Of a stretch of 60,765 nucleotides of DNA, positions 1 through 17,844 are shown piece by piece (within the stretch, counting starts at the first letter, position 1; each line of letters begins with the position of its first letter). Made by a program: the position numbers and the translations under genes. This DNA is from Purshia tridentata (Eukaryota; Streptophyta; Magnoliopsida; Rosales; Rosaceae): NCBI GenBank assembly GCA_003254885.1, contig QANT01002082.1:1-60765 (forward strand), written 5' to 3'. The notes below the pieces were generated by a model. That model saw nothing but the letters and a program-made list of their open reading frames with translations, made no database searches and was not told the DNA's origin.

Positions 1-128
1 TATTAGACACACCAATAAACAAATAAACTACAGATCGCTATTCTGAGTGCTACATACCTCACCATCAAACTTGGAATTTTTATTTCTAAATTATGAGTGC
101 AAATGCTTTATAAGCTTACCATGTTTCT

Positions 129-356
129 TCATCCGTGACTTAACAAACAGCAAGTATTACAACTAAAAATCCCCAACACATACACAGACTCATTGCTTCC
201 CGTGTAAAACAGCCCACCATTATTTAGTATCCTATTCTCCATCATATCAAAGGCTGAGTCTCTCTTCTCCTCAAACCCAACCTCACTTGCTTGACCTGAC
301 CCACACACCTTGTATAGAAACTGTCTCAGAAACCTGCTTGAACCCAACAAGTTCAT
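129..356 (-). other. Unassigned ORF near the window edge
   Basis: A 75-codon minus-strand reading frame starts with an ATG (MNLLGSSRFL) and runs towards the left edge. Shortly after its stop a consensus donor (CATG|GTAAGC, about 115-124) appears in another frame, so this could be the leader or first exon of a gene extending off the window. I do not recognise the protein, and the stop lies before the donor, which argues against a simple coding exon. It may equally be non-coding. Confidence 0.15.
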
Positions 357-359
357 AAA

Positions 360-788
360 ATGAGGATATGTGTGATTTTTTATTTTATTTTATTTTTCAA
401 TTCTAATAATTCTATTTTACTATTTTACTCTCAAAATATTAAGTTATTTGATTTAATCTTTTTGTTAACAAAGAGTAATATTGCAGTTTTGAATGTTTAA
501 CTTTATTCTCCTTTCTCCCTTTATATATATATAGATAGATTAAAGTGTTTAGTATAAGTTAATATAAAATTTTTCACTTAAAATTAAAAATGACTTCAAT
601 CAATAATCTGAAAACTCACTTTTTATGCTGGTGGCCGCGCTTGGGGCCTTAGCTTTCAAGATTGGTGTCGAAGAACATGCATCGCACATGAAACAGCAAA
701 ACGGCGTGGTCATTGGGTGGAGCCACTTTCCTCAATTGAGACATGAGGCCCTCTTAATCTTAATTGGCCTTGTTGGGGCAACCATTAA
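360..788. other. AT-rich spacer with a short unassigned ORF
   Basis: Mostly AT-rich DNA. A 61-codon plus-strand ORF (625-810, starting MLVAALGALAFK) is richer in GC than its surroundings and looks protein-like, with a hydrophobic C-terminal third. Its last codons fall inside the adjoining transposable element. I cannot assign it to a family. It could be a gene fragment cut by the insertion. Confidence 0.3.
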
Positions 789-2047
789 GGCTCTGTTTGT
801 TTGGCTGTAATGCTACGATTGGAATAGGAATTGTATTCCATTCCATTACTACCTAGTAATGTAATGAGTTTAACGTTACTTTGCAACGTTTGGAGCAATT
901 TAGTAATTAAAAACATGGAATGATTTGTAATGGAGTATAGAATAGCATTTTTCCAATTTTATCCTTTTTTTTTAATTATCAAATTTAAAGATAAAATTAT
1001 TTTTTAATATGAACAATTATATTTTTTAAAAGAACATCAACTCTAAGTAGACAATCAATGTTTGCTTTCAACGAATACTTTACAGCTTGTACTTCTAGTT
1101 GACTCATGTTTCTCTTTCAGCATGGCAAAGGAAAAGGAGTGGAAACCATGACATGTGATTCATGTGTTTTGGTTTTGATTATTTGATTCTTGGAGAAACC
1201 CCTCTTTTGTCTCCTCTCGTTTTGATGATGGACCCAAAAGTTCCTCTTCTTCCTTTTTTCTTAAATATTAAGTATATAATGCAAATCAAATACAAAGATA
1301 ACTCAATTGGTTATTGCCAAAAGTAAAATTATCTTGTGATCCACCTCTGAATTGCTTCAAATACATAAAATCGACATCAATGAGTTTTCTCCAGATCTGG
1401 GTTTTCTCCAAGTCCCAGTAAAATCTGCTAAATTATTTGAACAGTGAAATGCAGAATCCTCTTCAGCAACCAAGGGAATAGAAACGAAGATGTTACCCAG
1501 CTCCAAATTTGACAAGAGCGATATGTTTAATGATGTTGAAGTTTTTTTCTTCTTTTCAATCTGGGTTGCAGCTATAGTGAGGCAGAGAGAATTGAAGGTT
1601 TTTTTTTTTTTTTTACTTCAATCTAGATCTATATGTTTAAGCGATCTGGATTTATATGTTAAATGAATTGGAATTTTTTGCTTCAATCTGGAAGTTTGTT
1701 CAATATGCTAATCGGGAGGAGGGAGAGAAAATTGATGTGGTGTTTGTGGTAGATATTCTATGGCACAAAGATGGGGACGAACGATGTTAGATGTTAATCT
1801 TTCAATTTTTAAAAGCTAAATAATAAAAGGATATTTGTTGTAATTTTACATTCCGCAGATAGGTGTAATAGAAATACCACCCCCTACTTAGTATTGCTAT
1901 TCCACCTATTTGATGGAATTGATTACAGTCAATTATGGTCAAATTCCTAGTCTTGTTTACATTACAGGTGTGCCAAACATCTTGTTTTGATAGAATGGGA
2001 AATTAATTCCCATTCCTGCTCTTATTTACGGCCAAACAAACGGGGCC
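789..2047. mobile_element. PIF/Harbinger (Tourist-like) non-autonomous element
   Basis: The ends are inverted repeats: the left end reads GGCTCTGTTTGTTTGGCTGT and the right end, reverse complemented, reads GGCCCCGTTTGTTTGGCCGT. Each side is flanked by TAA (786-788 and 2048-2050), the target duplication expected for Harbinger elements. G-rich ends of this kind are typical of plant Tourist-like elements. The 1259-bp interior has no long ORF, so it has no transposase of its own. Seen: ends and TAA. Inferred: superfamily. Confidence 0.72.
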
Positions 2048-2050
2048 TAA

Positions 2051-2897
2051 GAGTCTACTTTGTCTTTTTTGTTTCTTTTGTTTTTTTGTTAGTTTCAGCG
2101 GTGTATTTCAAAAGTGATATTATTTATTATTATGATGAACAAAAAAAATATAATCATTTTTGTTGAATTTTTAGTAAATTATAAAGAATTAGTTATTAAT
2201 TAATTACAAGTCACACAGAAATACATAACAAACAAAAATCAATATATTTTTGCATTTGTGAGAATTAATATTGAATGTATGAGTTTACAACACATCTCAT
2301 AATTATCGTATTTGCATCATTGTACGAGTTAAAAAAAAAAATTATAAGGAGATTTACAATATCCTTTTGTACAAAGGAAAGCTAAGCTCGAGAAGAAAGA
2401 GAAAGATAATTGAATTTTGATCATAGAATGCGAAGGTAAAGGTTTACCACTAGAGTTGCGAGGCACCCCAAAAGAAAAGGACAATTGGGCAACACACTAC
2501 CATAAAATTCTAGAAAATACTATTAATCGTCCAAATATGGTGACACTGACACGGCACCCAAATTTATAATTCCTTTTTTGTTACGTAATGAAAATTATAA
2601 TTGGGCGTGTATGTCGTGTGATCTAAATTATTCAATGCACAATCATATATTATGGTGACCACTTATTCTATTCATTGAAATATTATGGTGACGATTTTCT
2701 ATTCAATGAAAAATATGGTGACGTTTGAGATGATGCAAATAACTGTTGTGCTGGAATCACAAGTAATAACTACCAGTCTACTACACGAAGTCCATCCTGT
2801 TCTTTCTAGCTGTACCGTGCGAGCTCGTTTGAATACTGAATAGTGACAAAGAGTCTGTGTTTTGTGCGCTTTGTGATTCAGAAAGAGAGCGGAAAAA
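2051..2897. other. Spacer and 5' leader upstream of the dienelactone hydrolase gene
   Basis: AT-rich sequence with no supported gene. The last part must include the promoter and leader of the gene starting at 2898, but I see no convincing TATA box. Confidence 0.4.
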
Positions 2898-5800
2898 ATG
2901 TCAGGCCCTCAGTGCTGCTCAAACCCACCAACCCTCGACCCATCTGGAGGATCCGGCCATGTTGAAAAGCTCGGTGGTCTCGACTCCTATGTCACAGGCT
3001 CCCCTCACTCCAAGCTTGCCATTCTTCTCATCTCTGACATTTTTGGTACTTTCCCACCACTTCAAAAAAAAAATTTGGTTTAGTATTTTGTACTTTTTAT
3101 TCATTCTATGATGTGGGTTATTATGTATTTGAGTGGTCTGTATGTGTTTTTGGTTTAATGGGCACTTTTTTTTTGGGTTGTGTATGCTGATGGTACTCTG
3201 GATATGTTTGGCTGAGTGATGAAGGAATCAGTTTTTGACATTTCTTTTTCCTTTGCCTTTGTGTATGATCTTTTTTGTCTCCTTTGTTGATAATCTAGCC
3301 TCGATGATATTCCATTTGGTCATGAAAATGGGTCTTTGTTACTGCTTTGTGACATCAAAGCTTTGTGTGTTTACTTGTTTTTCCATTATACTATTTACTT
3401 GTGTCCTAGTTCTGTCTTTTTTCACGATTGCTGTTTTCAGTCTTTCTCCTTTTGGGAGCTTGAAACTCGGAATGAAGTAGTGATATTTGTGTTAAATAAT
3501 ATATACGATCCTTGAAACCATCTGTCTCTATTATATATTTGCTTGCTGTGATATTTTATCAAAACACCACTTGTTAATATTACATGTTGATTTGCTATGC
3601 AGGATATGAAGCTCCAAACTTGAGGTATGACTTAATCCCATATCTGTTATTTACGGTTAAGTTATTTCTATCGCTTTTTTCTCGAGTTTGAACCTTTTTT
3701 ATGTTGACCCTTTTGCTAATATCAACTCTGCACCATCAACCACACCAGCTGATTGAATTTGATGACTTAGTGGACACTTTGAAACAATTTGTTAATGGAA
3801 AAAAAGGTTATAATAGGTCTATACGTAACTTAATTTTGAAAAATAGCTACAACCATTAGTTTCAGATTGTCTATTAGATATAGCAACTTTCAACTTTATA
3901 CTATAATGAAGGATCCCAAAATCAGATTTATTTTTTTATTTTTTTTATACAGTTGTGTTATTCACCCAAATCACTATATAATTTGTATGTTTCCAAAATA
4001 TCATTTTTTCTTTGTAGGAATGTTTCCCAAATATCATATACCATTTAACTAATGTCACCTGCCATCTGTTTTAAAGGAAGCTCGCAGACAAAGTTGCAGC
4101 TGCTGGGTTCTTTGTTGTGGTCCCTGACTTCTTTCAAGGAAACCCTTTTGTACCCGGGGAAGATGGGTCCTATGCTGGTCTACCTGCTTGGATAAAAGAT
4201 CATGGACCGGTTGGTTCTTTTATTTTGATGCAAATCTATAAATTTTTTGTTCATTTATAATTAAGTACTTTTACAAGTATCCCTTTGTGATTCTTGAATT
4301 GAAATAAAATTTTCATTTACTTATTCAGAAATTCCCATTTTGGGCTATTTGAAGTTGAAGATGTGTGTGGATTCAGCTTGGCTGTCCCATTATTGTTGTT
4401 GTTTTAAACTTTATACTGTTTTTAACCGCTCTGCTTCTTATAAAATATATAAAAATAAATGCTGTGCTAGGCTGTTTCCACCTTTTGTATGACAATGTTA
4501 TATATGTGGACTTGATATTGTGGTGTTTTAAGAGTTGCTATGCAATTTTTGAGTGTTCAAGTATTGTTAAAATATTTAGCTTCCAAACTCTTGTTTTCGT
4601 ATTGGTAGGACAAGGCATCCGAAGATGTAAAACCAATACTTGAAGCTTTAAAAAGTAAAGGTATTTCTGCAATTGGGGCTGCAGGCTTCTGTTGGGGAGG
4701 TGAGCTCATTTTCTTTTCCGTTAACTTCTATGCTTCATTTTTCTTTATATCCGTATATATATGTGATTTATTAGTTTTTTTACAAGTTTAACAAAAGTGT
4801 CTCATCCCTGGCCAAAAAAAAAACAAAAGTGTCTCATATTTAGACACTGTTTTCTAGGGGCTAACAGTTTTTTACTTCACATCCTCAATTCATTAGTTCA
4901 ACCAATATGGCATATATTGTTTCAGTTGACATTGAATTATTTGTCGTGTTCTCAGCAAAGGTTGTGGTTGAACTTGCAAAGCATGACTTTATCCAAGCTG
5001 CTGTTCTATGTCATCCTTCATTCGTCACTCTAGATGATATAAAGGGTAAGATTCTTTTTTTTTTTTTTTAAATCTTTGTATTGTGTCAGGCAGCCATGGC
5101 TGCCAGATCTGGCAATTGCTGCAAAAAACTAAAATTTTTTGGCAGAAAAAATTGCTTGTGGGGGTGTATAAGTAATTAGTTTTCTGGTAATAAAAAAATT
5201 TGTTCACACTAAGAAAGGTGTAAAATAGAAGCACTCTAATTATGTTGGTTTTCGAAGATGTTGTATAATAAAATTTTGTTTGAGTTTTCTGGTAATAAAA
5301 ATTTTGTTCACAATAAGAAAGGTGTAAAATAAAAGTGCTCTAATTATTTTGGTTTTTGAAGATATTAGGGGAAGAGTAAAAAGGTGGTATTCCAATTCTT
5401 GCAAAAAAGAATTATATAATTCAATTTTAGTCTCAGTTTATTGATACATTCTTGGAACTACTTACAGCGGTTAAGGTTCCCATTTCTATACTTGGAGCTG
5501 AGATTGATCAGATGTCTCCACCCGAAGTCGTGAAACAATTTGAAGAGGCTTTAACTGCAAAGTCTGAGGTAAGAATGCCCTAATTATGTCATGGTTTATA
5601 GGTAGAACTTGCCCTTACCAAACTTTACAAAACCAACTTGTACGGGAATTGTTCCCAAGAGCTTATATACTATGCTAAGACATTCTATGTTTTAAATGTG
5701 GGACATTTGTGTTATGACAAATTACCTCAACTGTTTGGGTTCAGATGAAAATATTTGGCTCCTTTAAATAAGGGTTCAATAGAGTTAATACACAAGACCT

Positions 5801-6032
5801 CTTTGATAAGGAAAGAGGAACCACTGTTGTAGCTGGTAGTGATTAAAATTTGAAAGTTGTTGAAATGACTGTTGGTTTTATGGAATCACAGATTAAAAGC
5901 CATGTGAAGATATTCCCAAAAGTGGCTCATGGGTGGACCGTGAGGTACAATGTTGAAGACGAAGCAGCTGTGAAGGTTGCTGAGGAGGCTCATCAAAACT
6001 TGTTGGAGTGGTTCTTGAGCCATTGCAAGTGA
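2898..6032 (+). CDS. Dienelactone hydrolase family protein
   Basis: Seven exons join in frame to 241 residues: 2898-3045, 3603-3624, 4077-4209, 4609-4699, 4956-5045, 5468-5568 and 5892-6032. All borders are GT-AG, and exon 2 is only 22 bp. The protein is an alpha/beta hydrolase of the dienelactone hydrolase family, which uses a Cys-Asp-His triad. Likely residues are C129 (in GFCWGG), D175 (GAEIDQMSP) and H208 (VAHGW). Length matches the family's usual 230-250 residues. Plant members are often labelled endo-1,3;1,4-beta-glucanase-like or carboxymethylenebutenolidase-like, but the true substrate is generally unknown. There is no obvious signal peptide, so a cytosolic location is likely. Intron 5 holds a 105-bp tandem duplication. 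A decayed partial copy lies immediately downstream. Confidence 0.93.
5178..5370. repeat. Tandem duplication in intron 5 of the dienelactone hydrolase gene
   Basis: Two copies of about 105 bp begin at 5178 and 5283 with AGTTTTCTGGTAATAAAA, and both contain AAGAAAGGTGTAAAATA. They differ at a few positions. The repeat lies wholly within the intron. Confidence 0.75.
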
Positions 6033-6892
6033 ATGGTATCATCACTTTAGTGTTCTATTGTCACTTGAGATGAGAACTGGGTGGACCTTATCTTATCAAC
6101 TGCCTCTTATTCATAAAGGTTAAATAATGCCTGCACTTCTATCTATGTACCAATATATTATATATGGATGTAACTTTGTTGCTTGGAGTGTAAAGGGTTG
6201 GAATGCATTGTTTGGAGTGAATACTGGAAGTATTTTACTGTCATTAAAATGAGAGCAGTGTGGAGCTGAACTAGTAGGTGTAGACCCCTATTTTTATATA
6301 AGGTTTTTGGTGTTTGGTTGATGGTATAATTCTGTGATCCTAATTTTAGATTCCATCTTATGCTCACTTAAGTTTGATTAAGTTTTGTTGGTGCATAATA
6401 CAGAATAAGATAATGTCATTTTAATAGGTTTGGCGTCATGCTTAATCTCTTAAGCAAACTAATCATCGAAACGAGTACACATCAATTAATTGTGAATTTT
6501 TTATATAATCATTTTGGATCATATTGATTATTAATAATGACACGCCAATGAGTTTGGACTTACTTTGGAGCGCCTTCGTATTGGCCCTGCTGTTTGTTGC
6601 AGGCTTGCAGCTCAGTGGTCAAAATGGCCACCGAATCAGGTTTTTTTTTTTGCGAAGTTTNTTTTGCAAAGTTTGAAAAACATGAAAGAATTAAAGTGAA
6701 TATTAATTAATATATGATGACTGAGATGATAATATAAAATACCGTAGTTATTGAATAAAGGAGGGTCTCTGTAAGTGGCCAAAAAAAAAAAAAACATGGT
6801 CTCTGTAATATCAAATCTCTTGAGACTGTGGTGAAGGACTGAAGAAACGTGGAAAAATTAAGTTCCATTATTTCATATGGTATAGTACTTTA

Positions 6893-7254
6893 TGGGGTGA
6901 GTTCATTTTCATTTTCTGTAAACTTCTTTGTTACTTTAAGGTAAGAAGTGTTTTTTTTTTTTTTGGTTCTGTTTAACAAAATGTCTCTCATATTACAGTT
7001 TTTGCCTTCCACTTCCTCAATCCATTAGTTCAAGCAATATAGCAAGTATTGTTTGAGCTGACATATTGAATCACTTGTCCTGTCCTCAGAAAAGGTTGTG
7101 GTTGAACTTGGAAAGCATGGCCACAACTTTATCCAAGCTAGTGTTTTGTTGCATCTTGCATTTACCACTGTGAATGATATCAAGGGTAAGACTTCTATAT
7201 TTAGGGGGTGTAAAGCAAAGCACCCCTATTATTTTTCTCAGTATGGAGATATTN

Positions 7255-7285
<31 letters not shown>

Positions 7286-7800
7286 TATATATTGTGATTC
7301 TTGTCAAACAAAGATTGAGTCCTAATTGATCAATAAATGATGGAACTACTTTCAGAGGTTCCAAAAAATTGGTATATATTCTACACATTATTGTGTCTAT
7401 TTCCTTCTCTTAGCATGTAACCTAGCAGATGATAAGAGAGATAGACACAACACAAGTGGTGGATATAAGCTTAATGTGTAAAACCATTGATAACAAAGAG
7501 AGCTACCGCTGCTGTAGCTGGTAGTGATTTAAAATGTTGATTTATATGAACCAGTGATGGTTTTATGGAATCACAGATCAAAAGCTATGTGAAAATATTT
7601 CCAAAAGTGGAACATGGAAGGACCACGAGGTACAATGTTGAAGACGAAACATCTGTTTAAGTCTGCTGAGGAGGCTCATCAAGACTTGTTGGAGTGGTTC
7701 TTGGATCATGTCGACGAATGGCACTATTTATTGTCACTTAGACTGAGAACAGTGTGGAGCTCATTTTATCATCTGCTTTGTATCTGTAATGGTTGATTAA
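6893..7800 (+). pseudogene. Partial tandem copy of the dienelactone hydrolase gene
   Basis: This segment repeats the 3' half of the gene at 2898-6032, including intron sequence, so it arose by DNA duplication rather than retroposition. Similarity starts around the exon 4 donor. Exon 5 is recognisable at about 7091-7184, with a 6-bp in-frame insertion (GHN replaces D). Exon 6 is reduced to a few bases near 7354. Exon 7 is recognisable at about 7576-7715 but has an in-frame stop after the residues corresponding to VEDETSV, followed by a frame change. The first exons, with the nucleophile Cys, are absent. No intact protein can be made. Confidence 0.85.
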
Positions 7801-7829
7801 TGCCTGCACTTTTATGTGCCAAGATATAT

Positions 7830-10800
7830 ACGTAAATGTTAGCTGCTTGGTGTAAAGGTTTGAAATACATCATTGCATTGCTTAAAGTATTGTGGACACA
7901 AGCAAAATGAAGCAGGGTTTTGTGGAATGTTTATCTGATGAATATAATACCAAGGCATTTTCACATATTAGGGTATTTAGATCACGTGTATAGTGTATTT
8001 TAATTAGATATCTGACATTTTATATTGTTCAATTATTAATTTGAATCACATATTTAGATAATATTTTATTATATCTATAGTCGTGAATCATGATCGATAA
8101 TTTGACAACTCAATATGTTAGACGTGGTAAAAAAAAAAAAAAATTTCCCAAATACTACTTGTTTGTTTACAGTGGGATTTTGTGGTGGGTCTCATGGTAA
8201 GTGTATGGGCTGGGCTTTGTTTTTGAAGTTAATGGACACTGTCGGACACAAAAGTTTCTGTGCTTATCATGTTTATGACGTGGAAGAAATCTGACGCATT
8301 TGGGGAAGAGCAAATGGCAAAACGCAGCACTCAGATGTGGGCCCCTATTGACAGTGTCACTATGTTAACATCATGGAAAAAGCGCGTGGAATCATCGCCT
8401 ATCAATTTTAGTACTATTTCTCCTCTTTCTAATCATTTCCACTTCCCCACATATTATTTGTGGATGACATTAACATGAATACTTGGATAAATTGAACTAA
8501 TAAAACATTTAGGCTAGCACCACTCATCCCATCTAGTCATCTAAATTTCGAAAATTTCCACTAAATTTTTCTGAAATTTTTATTTTTTTAAAGTTTCAAA
8601 ATATTATCAAATCAAAATTATCGAAATATAGTCTAAATTTCTACTGAAATCAAAATTCTTTTAAATTTATTTTAGAATTTTTATATTTTTGAATTTTCAA
8701 AATCTTGTCGAAATCCAAAATTTAATTCTTTGAGATTCTCATCTCATCTTCATACAAAATGTAAATTATGTAATCCATTCTCAATAATGTGCATATTATT
8801 TGGGAGAGAAACCCAAAGTTGGAATAAATAAACTTTATATAAATAAAATTAGATTATGAACTTCTTTGTTTAATTTTGATTGACTGCTTTAATTTTTTAA
8901 CATAACAAACATAAAATAAAATTTCAAACTCTTTCTCAAACTCTCATTCATTCATGCAAAACAAACACTCCTCAAGGACCAGAGCTTTTGGACAATGAAA
9001 ACTCCTCAACTATACTCTTGGAAATGGAGAAAACTAAATGCACATTTTATACACATTTTCAAGCAATATTGTTTTATGAAAAATGTTTGGGTCTTTACAT
9101 TCAAGAAGTCATTTCTCCTTACAAGTTAATTCAATTTAAAATGGATCCAATTGTTTTTTATTTTGTTTTAATTAGTTACTAATTCATTATTATAAATTAA
9201 TACGTTTCAAATTGTGATTAAACTTTGAAAAAAGAATGAAATGTAAAGCAATATTATAAGTAAATATTGTTTGTTTAATCACTCCATAATTGGCAGTCTT
9301 TGGTCTTGCTTAGCCTTGTTGTTAAAGGTTTTCACTTGGATGCTCTACTTGAGATCACAAACACTTTGAACAATTTGGACCCAAATGCTTCAAGAAAGGA
9401 CAGAGTTATATGACTTCCTTCAAGCAATGGTACCTGTTCAGCTCATTCTACCTTGCAAGCTATTAGTTCCTGTAAACTATATAAACAACATAAATCATAT
9501 GATAAAAATAATTTAGGTATTTGTGTGCCTTATTTTATGCCTTCCAATTCAGTATGAGATTCCCATTTGGAGATCCCATGTGATGCACATGCACCTGGGT
9601 ATTCAATGAATGGTGAATGTTTATATTCACTGAATGAGTTTAAATTAATTTAATACTGCCCATTTCCACTTACCAATGGATAATATTCATTCTTGCATCA
9701 AACTTCAGGCTGATTTATTTCTTATTTACTTTATTTTTTTGGCTAAAATTCTAGATGGTTTGTTTCTTATTTGGGTAGACGGTTGGTTCGATAAAATTTT
9801 TAATTATTGAGTAAAATTTTTATGTAAGGGGTATAGATACATAGATGCACATTCGTAATAGGTAAATTTTTATTCGACTTATTTCATTGTGTGCTGCTAG
9901 ACTTTCGATTTGTGTGGTATGTTAACATTAATATTCAGACTTCTTCTTATGAATAATTTAGGGTTTAACAAAAAAATATAAAGATACAAAATAACTATTA
10001 AATTTGAAACACAAGACAAAGATTAAAAGTTGGACAAAAATAAAACAAGTAAATTAAGGAGATCATCAAACATATGACAATTAGGTTATTGACATATATA
10101 ATTCACAAAAGCTATTCAAGCATTAAGTATAGGGGTGTCATTAACTAAAAGTATTAGTTGGAATTGGGCTTTCGACTTCAAAATTAACCTTACTTAAGAC
10201 TCCTAAATCTGCCTAATTCATGACTAATATGGGATTGAGACTTAGGAATAATATCACTATATATCGCCTTCTTTAGAGGTTGGCACATAACCTCACTAGG
10301 AGATAAATTATACATATTGCACTTATACTAATTACTAGATAGACCTTTCTAATGTGGTGCGCAACTATTTATCTAGGATGACATCGTTGCTTTCATGGTT
10401 AAATAGTTGTTGTTCATCAATGGCAAAAAATAATAATAATAATAATAGTTGTTCATAACCATGAAATCTTATTTAAGTACCTAGATCTGTCCACCACATT
10501 AATTATTATCAATGTAGAATATAGGAATATCACACTATGGCTTAAACTGTCGATGTCTGTCTATAGGACTAACTATAGGAACCCCCCTCAATTAGTCAAT
10601 TTATTAACTTTAATATCACCAAGTAATTTTAAAATACGATTCCATCTATCTATGGATGAACCTCTAAATCATTATTGGTAGCATCATCTTTTTTTGTTTT
10701 TTGTTTTCACTTTCTCAATGAAACTTGGTTATATCATACCAGGTCGGTGGCATGAATGATACCAACCCCTTTTATAAGGGTTAAATTAATTTCTCACATT

Positions 10801-11012
10801 TTAATATAAAAAATATAGTTTTATAGATATGAACCTTCTTCATCATTCATCACATAAAAAATGTCAAATACAACTAAGATCTAGTTGGATGAAATGATTT
10901 ATAATAAAGAATGTTTCTAGTGTAGTTTCTTAGGTTACTAAAATCTACATATAACTTTGATTAAGATACTTAAGAGAAAAGTGTTATTTTAAAATAATTT
11001 CCTCATTTTCTA
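7830..11012. other. Gene-poor spacer
   Basis: No gene is supported over about 3.2 kb. Around 8530-8720 there is a tract rich in GAAATTT-type words resembling one at 23820-23940, probably old repeat DNA. A short AAT microsatellite lies near 10427-10448. A GA/T-rich remainder has no recognised function. Confidence 0.5.
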
Positions 11013-11020
11013 TATAATTA

Positions 11021-11409
11021 AGGGTAAATAGTTATTTTGGTTCCTAGACTATTACACTTGTATCAATTTAGTCCCCAGATTTTTAATTTGGAAAATTAAG
11101 GACTCTGACTTTTTTAATTTTGCGAATTAAGGATTTTTCCATCAATTTACACATTTTTCATTCAAATTTAGTAAGAAATGAAGGAGGAAAAAATGGTAGG
11201 ATCTAAATAAAAGAAACTATTTTGCCCTCAAAAAGGACTTTACGTGATGCTATAAAAACATAAATTTGGATAAAAAATGTGTAAATTGATAGAAAAGTCC
11301 TCAATTAACAAAATTGAAAAAGTCACGGTCCTTAATTTTCCAAATTAGAAGTTTGGGAACCAAACTGATACAAGTATAATAATCTAGGGACCAAAATGAC
11401 TATTTACTC
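11021..11409. mobile_element. Hairpin MITE with long terminal inverted repeats and 8-bp target duplication
   Basis: The two halves are inverted repeats of about 140 bp: the left begins AGGGTAAATAGTTATTTTGG and the right, reverse complemented, begins GAGTAAATAGTCATTTTGG. The centre holds about 100 bp of unpaired sequence. The 8-bp direct repeat TATAATTA flanks it at 11013-11020 and 11410-11417. An 8-bp target duplication suggests a hAT-related element, but I do not know the family. There is no coding capacity. Confidence 0.78.
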
Positions 11410-11417
11410 TATAATTA

Positions 11418-12290
11418 ATCATATTTATAAAGATGATATGTGTATTCCATATCACCTCTTTTCTAACTTCTTTTTTTCACTGATACCTACATGTAATATG
11501 CCTCACATTCTCACTTCATATGCTCAATCTCATCATAAACCAAAATAATTTAATAATGAAATCTTAAAGGGTAATTAGTTTGGCTTGGAATTCATGTTTC
11601 TACAATGTGGTCTTCACTCTTGAATTAAAGCCATAGATGCAATGCAAATGGACTATTTACTTTGATAAAGCAACAAACGAAAATAAAAAAATCCCAAACT
11701 GATGGCAAAAGGGTCATTTCAATAAAATTATAATTATGTGCTAGTATTAGAATATAATTTTTTATTTTAAACCCCACTTAGCAATAGTATTTTATCAGAT
11801 AAAAAAATAAAAAAATAGATAATAGTGCCCATCTTTCCCCTTTGCTGTTTTTCTCAGTTCGCATATTTTACTGTTTCTCTGTTTTTCTCTGTCGCTCTCT
11901 TCGCTCCAAAGGCTCCGACTTGAAGTACGCCGTTCTGGGATTCTCTGTCTCTTTTCCTCTCAGAGATTAAAAGCACTTCCCACTCTGAAAATTTTCCATT
12001 CCCAATCTGCAATAAGCCGCCACTTCAAATCCCAATTTCAGCTACAAAACAAAAGCACTTCTACTCTGCTCTGAAAACCCATTTCGTTCTTCTTCAAGAG
12101 AATCTGCCTTTTTTCATTGTGTATAAAAATCTTCTTTGGAAAACGTTTGGTATCACCGCCTTCTTAGATCCCCCAAAGTTTGTTTTTTTGCGCTGGACAC
12201 GTTCACTCTGTGATCTGTAAACTCTTCGTTTCCAGCTGAATTAGAAACTTCCGCCTACATTTTCCGGCACAAACTTTTTGCTTGTCTCAA
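11418..12290 (+). other. Upstream region and probable 5' leader of the MAP kinase gene
   Basis: From about 11830 the sequence becomes CT-rich, as is common in plant 5' leaders. A good donor (CTCAAG|GTTAAG) lies at 12291-12292, which suggests a non-coding first exon ending there. The matching acceptor is uncertain; one possibility is the TAAG directly before the ATG at 12607. Transcript evidence would be needed to place the start. Confidence 0.4.
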
Positions 12291-12606
12291 GGTTAAGTAT
12301 TCCATTTCAATACAAAGAGTAGCTATTCTAGCCCCTAAACAAGTCAAACTCTATAAGCTATCTTATTTTGGACTAAACTCTTGCTTTGTCTCACAACTTC
12401 CGATTGGAATTGTGTTCGGTCTTGTATATGGTATTGGGTTTTAGTCATTGCCTTGAGAAGATTTGAGCATCTGGGTATTTGAATTTGAGTGAGATTTGGG
12501 TTAGCTTTGCGCTGCCTTTTGTGATCTGGGTCTGAGGTTTTGCTCAAGTTGTTAGATGCACCTATTGGATTGTTCTTTCGAAAGTCTTTGATGCTTTGTT
12601 GCTAAG

Positions 12607-17844
<5,238 letters not shown>

